The notes beneath the pieces were generated by a model. It saw nothing but the letters and a program-made list of their open reading frames with translations. It ran no database searches and was not told where the DNA came from. Below are positions 1 to 11,434 of a stretch of 64,000 bases of DNA, piece after piece. The stretch comes from Cristatella mucedo. Its lineage: Eukaryota; Bryozoa; Phylactolaemata; Cristatellidae. The position numbers were made by a program, and so were the translations under genes. How positions within the stretch are numbered: position 1 is the first letter of the stretch; the number at the start of each line of letters is the position of its first letter. The stretch lies in NCBI GenBank assembly GCA_009760855.2, contig WPIO01000004.1, positions 1,132,501 through 1,196,500 of the forward strand, written 5' to 3'.

Positions 1-87
<87 letters not shown>
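1..87. repeat. (TC)n microsatellite
   Basis: An uninterrupted TC dinucleotide run that continues off the left edge of the window. Confidence 0.98.
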
Positions 88-90
<3 letters not shown>

Positions 91-992
91 GGAATGCATC
101 GCATTATTTTCCATTTTCGTATCGCAACGCGTTCGACCGACGGAAGCACCCCTTAGCGACCGACGCATGCGCCAATACAAAGAAGATGTCTCGCGTGCTC
201 TGCTCGCTGTGAAGGCGCGTCGAGGCTTTATCTAGTAGATGGAGTTTCGCCTTTGTATTACTGAGAGGCTCGACGCGTTGCTGCAGACGGGATGCTAATT
301 CGCGCCACGCTGCTAATAGCGCTGTCCAATCGGAAGCCGCAGCCGTGGCTGACCGGAGTCGCGCTGCCTTGGCGGCCGCAGTGTTTCGCTTCGGTTAATT
401 AGTCGAGATTTCGCCTGGGACGAGGCCGTTGCTCCTCGCTCGCGACTGCCAGCGGCTGATTTCTGGGGTAACGGCTGCCGCAGATTACTAGGAGAAACGT
501 TGGGCGAAACCCTAAGCGCTGCACAGATCGGGGCTGGAGCTCGGGTACGGCGAATGGCAGCGGCGGCGGCGGGACAATGGGGAAATGAGCTCAGAGGGCG
601 GCGCTCTGCTTTCTGGCTACCCCGCGTCGATATTCTCGGAAGCGATTCCTTCCGGTACCGATTCCGATACACGCACTTCCGAGAATACCCATGCGCAGTG
701 GCCGGAAAGTGCTCGTGCAACACGCCGGCGGGAGTTTTAGAGGGCCGCGACGGCACTGGGCCCTGGACAGGTACCGTATCGGCCGTTGATGCGACGCCTA
801 GCACTGGTTCGGCTAGGTGCTGGCCAGTGTAGATGACGAAAGCAAAGTGGAACAAAGCTCGCGCTGCGACTGCTCGCAGTCTGCGGGCTTTCCGCGCGGG
901 TTTCTCGGACAAGGAAAACCCCGGGTTGCGAAAGCGTTGGCAGCCGCTTGGCGGCACGCCGATCGGGCTACCCGCTGAACGGGCGGCGGCGG
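88..992. other. CpG-rich stretch, nothing recognised
   Basis: GC-rich DNA with many CpG dinucleotides. Open frames exist on both strands (for example 313-957 minus), but their products are low-complexity and Arg/Ala/Pro-rich with no domain I recognise. I treat them as products of base composition. Confidence 0.5.
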
Positions 993-1125
993 CTCGATCG
1001 ATCGATCGGCTCGATCAATCGATCGTCTCGATCAATCGATCAGCTCGATCAATCGATCAGCTCGATCGATCGATCGGCTCGATCGATCGATCGGCTCGAT
1101 CAATCGATCGGCTCGATCAATCGAG
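993..1125. repeat. 17-bp tandem repeat, GATC-rich
   Basis: About 7.8 units of a 17-bp word of the form CTCGATCAATCGATCGG, with variation at the A/G in the middle and the last two bases. It is dense in GATC and CGATCG palindromes. The unit is not a multiple of three and lacks stops, so overlapping Ser/Ile/Asp/Arg-rich frames run through it; these are artefacts. Confidence 0.9.
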
Positions 1126-1351
1126 CGCGACCGATAAGTCGCTAGCCGCGATTCAAAGGCTCGCTCGCTCGCTCGCTCGGGGCTTTCCCGCGATTAGTCG
1201 GCCGAGATTGGCTGCGCGGCACCGCGTAGGCCGCCGCGAGCGCGAGGCGGCCTGCGCGTCTGTCCGGACGCGTAGGCCGCCTCGCCGCACTCCGCTCGCT
1301 CGCGACCGCGGCGGCCAGCGCGCTGGCATGTGAAAACGGCGGCTGCTCGGT

Positions 1352-2221
1352 TATAATAATAGTGATAATAATATTAATGTACTTGATAAAGCGCCCTCGG
1401 AGAACTTAATCTCTTTCTAGGCGCTTTACATTTGCTGCAAAGAGAAATGCAATTGAATGGTAAGTAAAATCATGCTTGATAAACAAACAAAATGAATAAC
1501 ATGGTTAGGGGTGACATGCACAGGGTCAGCATGCAAATGTGGTTAGTGGCAGCATGCACAGTGTCAGCACGCATAAGCACATGAAAGACGAATCACAGGG
1601 ACCCACTAAATGCTGTCCTAAATAGGTGTGTTTTTAAGTTCTTTTTAAATGTGGTCAAGTCAGGGGATGTCCTGACGCAGATCGGGAGTGAGTTCCAGGC
1701 TTTGGGAGCATACAAACTAAATGCACGGTCTCCAAAGGATTTAAGGTTTGTACGAGGTATTTGTAGACTGTTGGATTCCGAAAAGCGAGTGGTACGAAGC
1801 TTAGCCTGATGGGGGAGTATGTCTGAGAGATAGGCTGGAACCATAGAATGAAGGGACCTAAAAGTGAGCGACAAAACCTTGAAGTCAATCCGTTGCTTGA
1901 CTGGTAGCCAGTGTAGGTCGGCGAGAAGTGGAGTAATGTGGCAACTGCGACGCTAACGACAGACAAGCCTAGCTGCAGAGTTGTGCACCAGCTGCAATCG
2001 CCTGATCGCACATGCTGGTAGGCCAGTAAGCAGTGAGTTGCAGAAGTCGAGACGAGATGTCACGAATGCATGGACTAACTTAGACGTGGTATCCTTATCT
2101 AAACAAGCCCAAATTTTAGCAATGTTATGAAGCTGAAAATGGGCAGATTTGACTGTGGAGCTGATATGGTCGTCTAACGAGAGGTCGCTTTGGAATATGA
2201 CACCTAGATTTCGGTTCGCTG
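1352..2221 (-). mobile_element. LINE-A copy, 5'-truncated, with 3' hairpin
   Basis: Minus-strand copy of the L2/CR1-like LINE-A. Reading leftward it holds the C-terminal reverse-transcriptase and post-RT region (a near-relative of the 36.35-36.96 kb coding region), the 3' UTR, the terminal stem-loop (1388-1427) and an (ATT)-type tail at 1352-1375. The frame carries a premature TAG where other copies have a Glu codon in a Cys-Arg-Glu-Arg-Arg stretch (about 1955), so it is dead. The 5' end stops exactly where a (GGAC)n array begins. Confidence 0.9.
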
Positions 2222-2368
2222 TCGGACGGACGGACGGACGGACGGACGGACGGACGGACGGACGGACGGACGGACGGACGGACGTCGACGGACGGACGGA
2301 CGGACGGACGGACGGACGGACGGACGGACGGACGGACGGACGGACGGACGGACGGACGGACGGACGTC
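2222..2368. repeat. (GGAC)n tetranucleotide array
   Basis: About 36 GGAC units with one interruption near 2281-2289 (GACGTCGAC). It abuts the 5' end of the LINE-A copy to its left. It lacks stops in all frames and so produces spurious Gly-Arg-Thr-Asp or Val-Arg-Pro-Ser open frames. Confidence 0.97.
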
Positions 2369-3484
2369 GAGCCCCGGTGCGCGCGCCCGCCGAGCGCGCA
2401 GTCGAAGAGCCAGAGAGGTCTGCCGCCGCCGACAGCCGCAGCGTCCGCCGCTGGGCGCGCCGTTTCCTAGGAAGCGCGCGGCGGCTTCTGGCGGCCGCGT
2501 GACTTCTGCGGCGGCGGCACCACGATTCGGGAGGCACGGAAGGGGCGAGAGAGGAGATTCTCGATTCTCGCCGGAGCTTTCGGTTGAGTTTCGCGCCGCC
2601 GCCGCCGAGTGCTCTCGCGGACGGTTTCGGCGGTCGCTCGCGCTTCCGGCTTCAGTTCAAGGCCATTTTAAATGGAATGCTGTCCAGCTCTACTTCGGCC
2701 CCGACGAGGTTTGCCCGAGTCTCGAGAGCTATCGCTCTTGCTTCGCGTGCTTTTGCGCTTCACTTCGCGGCCGCGTCGTCGTCGTCGGACGCCGGAAGTT
2801 TGGCCTCGCTGAGCCAGTCCTCCTCCAGGTTGGCGACCGCGAAGTGCTTAGTTCTCACCTTAGGCCCAGGCGTTGCCAGCTCGTTCTAAATTGACCTAGA
2901 GAAGAAGGCGCGACGTTGATGAGTGCCGACGCAATTTTAGACCACCGCCGCGTTCGCTGCAGAGGCGAAGCCGGATGGGATGGGAGCAGGGTCTCCGGCC
3001 GCCGAGGCACCGGGGGGGGGGAAGCCAAAAGCAAAATGGATCGTGCCTATTTAAAAAGAACATTTTCATGCGGAAGTACCAATCTTGATTTCAAACAAGT
3101 GCCTGTTTCAATGTGCTTGACTATTGCTGACTGAGCTAGTTAAGCCGGCACATATTTACAGACTCGGACCTTTGGCTCTGTAGCTTGACGCTCTGGCGGC
3201 TCACTCGCGACGACCCGGAAACTCCGAGGGGGCTTCAACCTTCGTGTTTCCGGCTGGCGCTCGCAGCGCAACAAGCGCAAGGTCGTTCACCCCTCCGCCG
3301 GCGTTCCAACGGTTTATCACGTTCACTCGCCCCATCCTGCCTGCCACAGACAAGTCAAGATTCCTTTGTCATTACCTTTTTTGTAACGATTGAGTGCACC
3401 TACTTCATCTTTTCAAGATCAACTCTGAGGTGAGAAAAAGTGAAGACAATTTTAGCCATCAAAAGGCTGTCATCATCATTGCAA
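2369..3484. other. CpG-rich DNA, no gene recognised
   Basis: 2369-2860 is very GC- and CpG-rich. Beyond about 2880 the composition becomes more balanced. The frame near 3036-3134 (starting Met-Asp-Arg-Ala-Tyr) could be part of the 5' end of the neighbouring hAT element, but I cannot support that. Confidence 0.4.
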
Positions 3485-4475
3485 TGTCAAACGTGACACT
3501 GCAACTAGAGTGGCGGCGGTGTAGGCTATTTATGATGGAGTGAACATAATTGCAGGTCTTTTGGAGAAACTGTCTGAGGGTGAACACTTGAAAGAAGAAG
3601 TGAAACTAGCACTCTCCTACATCGTATTTTGAACTTGAGCGTTTTGGCTGTGTAGCCATTTTTGTAAGCAAGATTGAACGCGTTCAGAAAAGACTGCAGG
3701 ATCCAAAGATAAACTTCAAAGACGCCTCATCCTCATCTCAGACCTCCAATCTCCTGAGATTCGGTTGTCAAGGCATCGAGAAGACCTGTGCCAATAATCA
3801 CTCCTAGATGCACGAAGAAGATGTGGATTTTGGGGCAATGCAGTTGAGTAAAGAATCCGACGAAGGATATAGATGCCTGGAGAATTCTTTCAAGATTTTG
3901 GTCTCACGGCGGAGGAAGAGATTTCAAGAATAAGGAAAGACAATATAGACTATCTCCGACAAGAAAATACAACTAGGTTTTCCCGGCTCACATGCGTCTA
4001 TGCCAAATTTGGTTTCTTGTTGGAAGTTGAGAAGTTTTTGAAGTCACTTGACCAGACCAAATTCCGCTAGCAATGTCTAGATCTTGGAGGCTTCTATTGT
4101 TCAGACGCTGATGGAACAGAGCTGTACAAAGAAATATGCGACCGTAAACCGCTTCTTTTCACACGTCACGACTCGGCACTAAAGACCCAAATGAAACCCA
4201 TGTCTTTCATTGTCAGTTATGGAGAAGAAGTGTTTCCTAATTTGAGAGTGGCCTTGACCTAGTAAGTTCTTCTCGCAGTTGCCAGCTGTGAACGCTCCTT
4301 TAGCAAGCTGAAGATAATCCTGTCTGATAATCTGCGAGCATCAATCGGGTAAGATTGTCTCTCCGATTTGGCCTTGTTAAGCATAAAGGAAGAAACACTG
4401 GAAAATATTGATTTTCAAACTGGTTTGCCTCGTTTAAGACCAGAAACAAATTCACTCAAGTTGAAGCTGCAATAG
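3485..4475 (+). pseudogene. hAT-family transposase remnant (ZMYM/P52rIPK-like)
   Basis: Translated pieces match the hAT-derived transposase group that includes zinc-finger MYM-type proteins. 3530-3600 reads like the 'LEKLSEGEHLKEE' segment. 3660-3720 reads like the 'RVQKRLQDP' segment, in another frame. From about 3760 to 4475 one frame encodes the C-terminal half, including 'AKFGFLLEVEKFL', 'DGTELYKEIC', 'YGEEVFPNLRVAL' and the hAT dimerisation block 'ASCERSFSKLK' (about 4278-4310) followed by 'LSDLALLSIKEETLENI'. That frame has in-frame stops at 3849, 3870, 4068, 4260, 4263 and 4350 but no frameshift, and ends at TAG 4473-4475. At least one frame change lies upstream, between the 3660-3720 segment and this frame. 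The N-terminal half and terminal inverted repeats were not found. It cannot encode an active transposase. Confidence 0.85.
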
Positions 4476-4823
4476 CTGCCTTGTACCTTAACTGCAGTTA
4501 ATAAAACTTTCTCGACTCGATATGCCTGCTAGCGCGTGTTGTATGCATTTCTTCCGCGGTGGAGCTATTCTCGACAAGGGGAAGAGGGCGCCATTCGTAG
4601 CTTTGTCCCCGGGCGCCGAAAGGTCGCACTACGCAACCTGCGGTTCGCGGTCGCTCCTTCATCCTCCGGTGGCACCCGCGGGTGCTGCCTTCGCTGCCCT
4701 CGGTGACTATTGCCACGCCTCCAGGAAGGAGCGCTCCAGCGTAGGGAGCCCGGCGCTAGCGGCTGCGTCAGGTGTGCCGACCGGAAGCCAGCCCGTCGAC
4801 TGCCGGTGCGCTCTCGGCACTTC

Positions 4824-4860
4824 CGGCAGCCGAGCGCGCTTAGGTCGCGCTCGGCTGCCG
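4824..4860. repeat. Perfect inverted repeat, 15-bp arms
   Basis: The arm CGGCAGCCGAGCGCG is followed by a 7-nt spacer and its exact reverse complement. It lies in CpG-rich DNA outside any recognised element. Confidence 0.9.
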
Positions 4861-5093
4861 CCGCGCAGATCGCGAGACCAGCGGACGACGCGCAGTCTGT
4901 CGTTGCGGGTCAGTCGTCCGACCGACCGGCGGCTCGTGGCGCCGAGCATGAACGCTGCGCTAACGTGGCGCTGCAACGTGGGTCCGAGATGCGCGATCGA
5001 ATGCGCGGGCGAACGTCGACCGAAGGCGGCAGTAGCTCGCGGGCTTCGCGTCCGGCTCAAGAAGCAATCGATCGGTCGTACGACGGACAAGCG

Positions 5094-5155
5094 GAAGTCG
5101 CCCGGAAGCGGAAGTCACCCGAAAGAGGAAGTCACCCGAAAGAGGAAGTCACCCG
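5094..5155. repeat. 17-bp tandem repeat
   Basis: About 3.6 copies of a unit like GAAGTCACCCGAAAGAG. The first copy differs at three positions. Confidence 0.85.
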
Positions 5156-5436
5156 TTCCCGCTATCGACGCACCAACTAGGAGCTCAGCCGCAGGCCGAT
5201 CCGCCTCCGAGTTCAGCCTTGAGATGTTGTCCTTGACCTTCAACCTTGTCCTGTAGGTCAGTGTTCGACGCGCATGCCAAGAGGAAACTGGGCGAACGCC
5301 AGCGAAGCGCCGTCGAGGAGCCGCGGTAGCTACTGAGCTCGCCACGCCTTCGCGGCAGACGGCTGAAAAGCCGCCAAAAGGAGATACTTACTCGTTGGCA
5401 GTTGAAATCTGCCACCAAGCACTTGGTACTGCTTGA

Positions 5437-5530
5437 TACGCCTCCTCTGTAAAGTGCCTTTGAGAGAGATTCAGCTCTCTGATGGCGCTATACACACATA
5501 CTTTGTAATTATTATCATTCTTAATCTTCG
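5437..5530 (+). mobile_element. LINE-A' 3' terminus fragment
   Basis: A fragment with the LINE-A' type stem-loop (5452-5489, outer words AGTGCC and GGCGCT, inner AGAGAG and CTCTCT) followed by GCTATACA and an AT-rich tail. Only the extreme 3' end is present. Confidence 0.65.
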
Positions 5531-6690
5531 CTAAGAATCGCAAGGACCTCTTTACGAAGTCTCTCGAAGGTTTAGACAGTTACTTTTAGCGAAGCATCTT
5601 CGGAGTTTACAAGTAATACTGTCGTAACCATGACATTTGTCATTAGCTTCAGCCTTATCCCACCAAATCTTACAGCTTTGTGCGAAATACGTTGTCGCTT
5701 CCTCTGCCCGTCTCATATTGATTCATCGGCTCGATGCTCGAGCCAATTGGGATGAGTCTAGGATTCACTGGTTTCCTTGTCAGCTTTAAGCAGTCAAATC
5801 GAGGCAGGCGAAGCCGATTGCTTGTTGCCTGATCGTTCGCTTCAATTCTAGACGACATGGCCACACGAAAGCTGCCCTCCCGCGCTATCGACCGTGCAGA
5901 TTCGTGGGTTCGAGGACGCTGATGGCAAAGCGCCTCCTGCAGCGATTGTGCTGGTAACTAGGACATCGTTGCCAGGTTGCTGCCCTCAGGGCTGTTTTCT
6001 CATCGCCATCGCGACCGAGCATAGGAGAGCCGACGTCTCGCTAAAAGTGCTCGGGCACCGGGTCAAGACTCGGCGGCACCGGCTTTGGCGTCCCAATTAC
6101 CGGCGATGGACCCATCCTGTCACTTTAGCGAGCTCCGAGATTCCGGTGGTGGGCGGGGGCGGGCGGGCTGTACGCCCTTTTAGGGGACACGACAGCCAAG
6201 CGTGGGCAACGCCCAGCTCAGACGGAGCGAAGAGTTCGCGTCGCACCCTCGACTCGCACTTAACTCCAAAAGTGCTCTCGTGACACTGCGCTCTGCGATT
6301 GACGGCGGCGGCGTGGGCGTTTTGGCAGCGCGGTACGCTACTTATCGATGCCTCAAACTGATCCGGCGTTAATCGCCCGCCGCACTCGCGTCGCCTTCCA
6401 CCGCTCAACTGCCCGCCGGCGACGCCCCCGAGCGCTCTGCCGCGTCTCCCGCCGATCGCGAGCGGTCGAGCGTCACCGCTAATCGAGCTCGCGGGCCGCC
6501 GCTACAGATCGCCGTCCTTGACCCGATCGACCCGACGCTTTTAATGCAAACCGGGCTGCTCCGAGGTGCAACGCGGCAGGCTTTGCCGCGGCCCGACGCG
6601 GTGGCTCGCGGAGGAGCCGCCGTCGCCCGATTCGAACGGCGACGAGCGCTGGCACTTTTGTCGAAATCGCTCGCTGGCGCAGCTTCGGCC
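5531..6690. other. No feature recognised
   Basis: The first 350 bases are AT-balanced, then CpG content rises from 6000 to 6690. The open frames on both strands show no family similarity that I can name. Confidence 0.4.
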
Positions 6691-6742
6691 GTGCGTGCGT
6701 GTCGTGCGTGCATGTCGTGCGTGCGTGTCGTGCGTGCGTGCT
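6691..6742. repeat. 13-bp tandem repeat
   Basis: Four copies of GTGCGTGCGTGTC with single-base changes; alternating purine-pyrimidine in character. Confidence 0.9.
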
Positions 6743-6994
6743 GGCTTGGTGTTTGAGCTTGGGGAATTATTGCTCGGTCGCGCTATCCAGCCACGACGCC
6801 GGTCGTTCGGAGGGCTGTCGCAAAATCGCAGCGTGCTCGCTTTTAATAGCATAAGTCTCACTCGAGTGTCTGGAGGCTTGCTCTACAGAGCTCTGTCACA
6901 GCAGGTGCTCGCGTTTGATGGCCGGTGATTGGTGCGCTTGATGTTTATCCATAAGGGTTCCGCGGAATTACGGCCACTTTCCCCAAGTGCTTAA

Positions 6995-7590
6995 AATAAT
7001 AACTATAACGATAGCAAGAACTTTTACTTAGCACACCCTGAGAGAGATGCGTCTCCTGCGCTAGGCGCTTTCCGAGCTGCTGCCGAGGAAGCATCGGTTA
7101 GTGGTAGCATGCACGGCAGCAGCACTCGAAGGAAAACTCACTCGGATTCAGCAAATGCGGCAAAGAACAGGAGCAGGCTTATAGCTTACAGCTTTTTTCC
7201 GATAGTCGTTTAGTCAGGCGATGTCGGGATGTCGTTATGTCAGCTGTCGTGATGTCAGCCGCCGGGAGCAAGCTCCAGGCTGTATGAAGAAATTCACTGG
7301 AGGCATAGTAGCCAAAGGATTTGAGGTTAGTTAGAAGCGCTGCTAATCAATCAACTTACTGTCAGAAGAGCGGGTGGTGCAATGTAAAGCTTGACTAGAA
7401 AGTATTTCAATAGGTCGTCAGCCGGGGCAAGAGATCCGGGGCGGGGAACCAAAGGTGAGTGACAGGTACCTTTCAGTGGATACGCTGCACGGGCAGCCAG
7501 TGGCCGGTCAGTAACGAGTGATTTCATATGGAATTTGCTATGCTCACGACAGACGAGCCTAAGTGCAGAGTTTTGCAACAATTGCAGCTG
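6995..7590 (-). mobile_element. LINE-A' copy, diverged, 5'-truncated
   Basis: Minus-strand, strongly diverged copy: AT-rich tail (6995-7015), hairpin region (about 7030-7070), the 3' UTR words around GTTAGTGGTAGCATGCA, then C-terminal coding remnants up to a segment equivalent to 'NSAARLVCRE' (7530-7590). Its 5' end joins directly to a plus-strand LINE-A' 3' end. Confidence 0.75.
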
Positions 7591-7735
7591 TATGCTTGTT
7601 GACTTTGTGCATGCTACCTACCACTAACCATTTGACCCCGCTTCCTTTACAGCATATGCAAAAGGCTCAAAAAATAGATTCAGCTCTCTGAGGGCGCAAT
7701 ACAAATTAGTATTATTATTAGTTTCTTATTCTTTT
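7591..7735 (+). mobile_element. LINE-A' 3' UTR fragment, head-to-head with previous
   Basis: Starts in the 3' UTR (words TTTGTGCATGCTACC and CCACTAACCATTTGA), then GCATATG, a decayed stem-loop (inner strand TCAGCTCTCTGAGGGCGC) and a TATTATTATT tail. It matches the 3' UTR of the copy at 40.7 kb. Confidence 0.75.
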
Positions 7736-9460
7736 TATAGTCCGAAAGATTTTTGAGCAGTGAATGGGTGGGACGAAGTACCACAATTGCCCAAATCCGT
7801 CTCAATCCACTGCATACTATCACAATCAACTCTCAAGTTAGAGAAACTGGATTTGAAATCGGCACCACGAAGCTCGAACTTCAAGTGGATAATTTACTTT
7901 AGATAATTTAGGAACGGTCCTTATAATGTACTCACCAAAATTCATCCTATTATGCTTGCACGTTCTCATGAAAATGGGCTGCAAAGACGCCCGGCAATAG
8001 CTAATTAATTTAATAATAAAAAGATTTAATAATTTTGGCCTAATTTTTAAATCATATGCTGAGGTCGTGCACGAGTCCTCAAAGTTAATCTCCCACTCGG
8101 ACCGCTCCATACGCTGGTAGCAATGCCGCTCGGCGTCGATTAAGGCAAAGACATGCTTCGACTTGAAACGGCATCTGCATGTCTGATCCTTGAACGAAAC
8201 CTCTCAATCTTCAATTCATGGCGACCCCGTTCTTGACGGAAGTGTTCAACCAGATTGTCGATTGATGGCAACAATCGACCGCCTGCGATAGTCTGCGCGA
8301 GTGATGCTCGCATTTGTTGGAGCTGCAAAAGCGGTGCTCGCTTTTGCCTCTCTCCAGCTTTTTCGAAGGCGCCGGCAGAGGTTGCTGCCTGGGTTCCAAT
8401 CCCATGTCGCCGAGGCGACTGGGCGCCACTCGACGAGATGCAGAATGGGTGCAATCGAGGCGGAGCGCGAAACTGGACACCTCAAATCGCACAGCGTCGA
8501 CGAGAGTGGGCGGCAGTAAGGTAGTCGGGCGAAGAACCGGCAGCTCTCCACTGCGCCGCGCGTGCCTGAGATTGGTGGGAGTGGCCGAGACCGGTCTGGC
8601 CGACGTGTGACGCGATCCCTGGTGCTGCCGCTAGGGTTCCGATCGCCGTTTCGCATGACAAATTTTGACGAGCTTACGGTTCGAGACGAACTGGACGCCG
8701 GCTCAGCTGACTGAGTAATTAGACTCCCCGCGAGGTTGCCTCGAGCGGACAGCTCGTCGGCCCAACGATGCGGTTCCACTCGCGACGGCATTAGGGTTAC
8801 CTGATTGCTTGCACAAGAATGCATTTGGTAGGTTGTCGCTCTGGTACTTGTATACTTTCGCAAAGAGTCGTCAAAACTGTACACCAGCCGGAGCCTCTAC
8901 AAGACGGACTTGGAGTGGTGGGGAGAACGCCGTGCAGCCGCCGGACGGACTGTGCGACGGACTTAAAATCAGCATGCAACATTTTATGTTTGTGCGAGCA
9001 GCCGCGAACGGCAAAATATAGTATCGACCGTACGGTGGGCAGTGTATCAGTAATTGCAGGAAGCAAAGCGAGAGCACACGACTGACGTGGCCGATCCAAG
9101 CGCAGGAGAATCTCAAAGTGCATTATTGGATCCGCTGTTATCGTTCGACTTTCGTCAACGTCATACGCTACTGCGGTACAGCGGACCCAACACAACACCT
9201 GGACGGAAACTTCCGGGAAAACTACCCGGCCGATACGCCGTACAGGCCAGAGATGCGGACGGGCGGACATTTTGCCAAACTGTGGCATTCTGGCAAGCTA
9301 TTCGCCCACGAAACGTACTCGGAAGAGTTGTGCTGACGCGCCGACAGCGGCGGAAGAATGCGAAGGACGCCAGCACAGAGTACGTTCCGTCCTCTGTCGG
9401 AATGAAGAGGATAGATTCGTCCGCTGTTCCGCACGGCGTCTTTGCGAATCTGCCTCCAAA
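7736..9460. other. No feature recognised
   Basis: 7736-8110 is AT-balanced. 8110-9460 is mixed composition with many overlapping frames up to 212 codons on both strands, none resembling a protein family I know. I see no microsatellite or LINE/SINE match in this interval. Confidence 0.4.
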
Positions 9461-10022
9461 ACCTGCACTGGCTACCAGTCAAGCAACGGGTTGACTTCAA
9501 GGTTTTGTCGCTCACTTTTGGGTCCCTTCATTCTATGGCTCCAGCCTATCTCTCAGATATACTACCCCATCAGGCCAAGCATCGTACCACCCGCTTTTCG
9601 GAATCCAACAGTTTACCACTACCTCGTACAAACCTCAAATCTTTTGGAGACCGTGCATTTAATTCGTATGCTTCCAAAGCCTGGAACTCCCTCCCGACCT
9701 GCGTCAGAACATCCCCTGACCTGACCACATTTAAAAGGAACTTAAAAACACACCTATTTAGGACAGCATTTAGTGGGTCCCTGTGATTCGTCCTTGATGT
9801 GCTTATGCGTGCTGACACTGTGCATGCTGCCACTAACCACATTTGCATGCTGACCCTGTGCATGTCACCCCTAAACATATTATTCATTTTGTTTGTTTTT
9901 CAAGCATGATTTTACTCACCATTCAATTGCATTTCCCTTTGCAGCAAATGTAAAGCGCCTAGAGAGAGATTAAGTTCTCTGAGGGCGCTTTATCAAGTGC
10001 ATTATCATTATTATTATTATTA
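9461..10022 (+). mobile_element. LINE-A copy, 5'-truncated, with hairpin and tail
   Basis: Starts in the post-RT coding region (equivalent to 'LHWLPVKQRVDFKVLSL'), stays open in one frame to TGA at 9784-9786, then 3' UTR, a perfect stem-loop at 9952-9991 (arms AAAGCGCC and GGCGCTTT, inner AGAGA/TCTCT) and an (ATT)n tail. Little diverged from the 36.6-37.2 kb copy, so a fairly young insertion. Confidence 0.93.
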
Positions 10023-10430
10023 ACTCGAGCTCCGCAGGGCTGCCGCCGAAGTGCACCTCCTCCGTGGTTTGCCACGTGGGCGAGCGAGCGAGCACGACGA
10101 GCATCTCTCGTCTCGGCGTCTCGTCCGACGCGACGCGGCGTAGAAGGTTCGGAGAGTGTGCACGTTCGATCGCGAACGCCGCCGCCGCCGCTTTGCCCCC
10201 CACAGAGATGACTCAAGATTCTCCGGATCACTCGCTCGCGCGTGCGAACGCGCTCGCCTGCGGTGGCTGACATAACGACGCGCTTGCGCCACGTCGAGAG
10301 AAGGAAAACGCTGCAGTGCGAAGCCGCAAAGAGCCACGACCGCCGCCGAAGGATCTAAGAAGCTTTAAGTCGGCTGCAGCCGCCGCTCTGAGTCGCATTA
10401 GCGGCAGTCGCGGGTCAGCGGCCGAGCTCA
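10023..10430. other. CpG-rich stretch, no gene recognised
   Basis: Dense in CpG, with frames open on both strands by composition. No motif recognised. Confidence 0.4.
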
Positions 10431-10510
10431 TAACAATACTAATAATACATTAATAGTTGCATAATGATAATAATAGCAATAATAATGATAATAATGATGA
10501 CAATAGAAAC
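10431..10510. repeat. ATA/ATG-rich simple sequence
   Basis: Imperfect AATAAT/ATGATA run. It could be the decayed tail of a minus-strand LINE-A insertion, but no hairpin remains. Confidence 0.7.
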
Positions 10511-11272
10511 GAGAGCCACGACGGCTAGTCCGTGGCACGTGATCGAGCGCGCCTCTGCGTCGCCACCGCCAGATGGACTGGCGCGGAAGAACGTTGAAGC
10601 GACTAGCGCTACGCCGCCGATTTTCCGATTTTGCGCACCGCCGCCGGACTGACTCGCTCTACTTTCTTTACCGATTTAGCGCCGCCTAATTTTGACACCA
10701 CGGGACGGACGGTTTCCTGATCGGACGGCGTACGAACTGACGCGGGCTGGCCAGTGGACCTCACAGGCGCACTCGCGTTACAAACACGGCGTGCGGCTTC
10801 CGCGTCCTGTGTCAGAACGAGGCCGCAAGCGCAGCGCTCGTGGCGGTGCTAGTCTCAGCCGACGCGCGACGAATAGACGCCTAGCGCGGCTAACTACTTA
10901 TTACTTGCTGGACTAATGCACGAAGGTTTGCCGACAGCGGCAGAAACGCGGCAGCGACGACGAGCAGCTCATTACATAGCACGTCAATAATCCGTATCCA
11001 TAATGCAGAAAAGTCTATTTATCACCAGCGGAGGGTTACACATGCGTTCAATAGCGGCCACTACGTAAACCAAAGCTGTGTGGCTTAGGGCTCACGTCAG
11101 CTCCAATGCCAACGACTCGAGTCTCGAATCCTCACTCCCGCCTAACTCAGGGCGACGACCTTTAATACTGTCTCGACAATAAACTATCGTATAATCGCAC
11201 AATCGTGAATAAAAAACTAACCGACGCAATTCGGTTGGTTAAGCTGGCGTCGTTACATCTGTGTACACATTA
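10511..11272. other. No feature recognised
   Basis: CpG-rich to about 10900, then balanced composition. No recognisable domain, repeat or RNA gene. Confidence 0.4.
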
Positions 11273-11434
11273 AAAATATAAATACAATTCATTTGTATAG
11301 CGCCCCAAGAGAACTTAATCTCTATTCAAGCGCTTCACATATGCCTCGGGGTTTGAGCCCACGACCTCAGCCAGACCTTGGTCGGAGCAAGCACCGTAAC
11401 CGCTGGACCAAACCAGCTCGGCAATTCCCATATT
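11273..11434 (-). mobile_element. SINE-B copy (tRNA-derived)
   Basis: Minus-strand tRNA-derived SINE. Reading on the minus strand: a tRNA-like head with an A-box word TGGTCCAGCGGTTA, a B-box around GTGGGCTCAAACCCC (reverse complement of 11348-11364), the word GCATATGTGAAGCGC, a LINE-A'-type stem-loop (11299-11334) and GCTATACAAATGAATT before the AT-rich tail. Head and tail orders match the copies at 46.6 and 57.6 kb. Confidence 0.85.

Larger units (their letters stand above)
4476..5436. other. CpG-rich stretch, no gene recognised
   Basis: High CpG from about 4600 to 5350, with overlapping open frames on both strands and no recognisable domain. It contains a perfect hairpin (4824-4860) and a short 17-bp tandem repeat (5094-5155), listed separately. 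A CpG-island promoter is possible, but nothing in the sequence proves one. Confidence 0.4.

Noticed and set aside
3849-4350. Alternative genetic code (TAA/TAG read as Gln) suggested by the hAT frame
   Set aside because: Only some stops fall at Gln positions, a LINE-A copy has a stop replacing a Glu codon, and other LINE-A frames use CAA/CAG for Gln and end normally.
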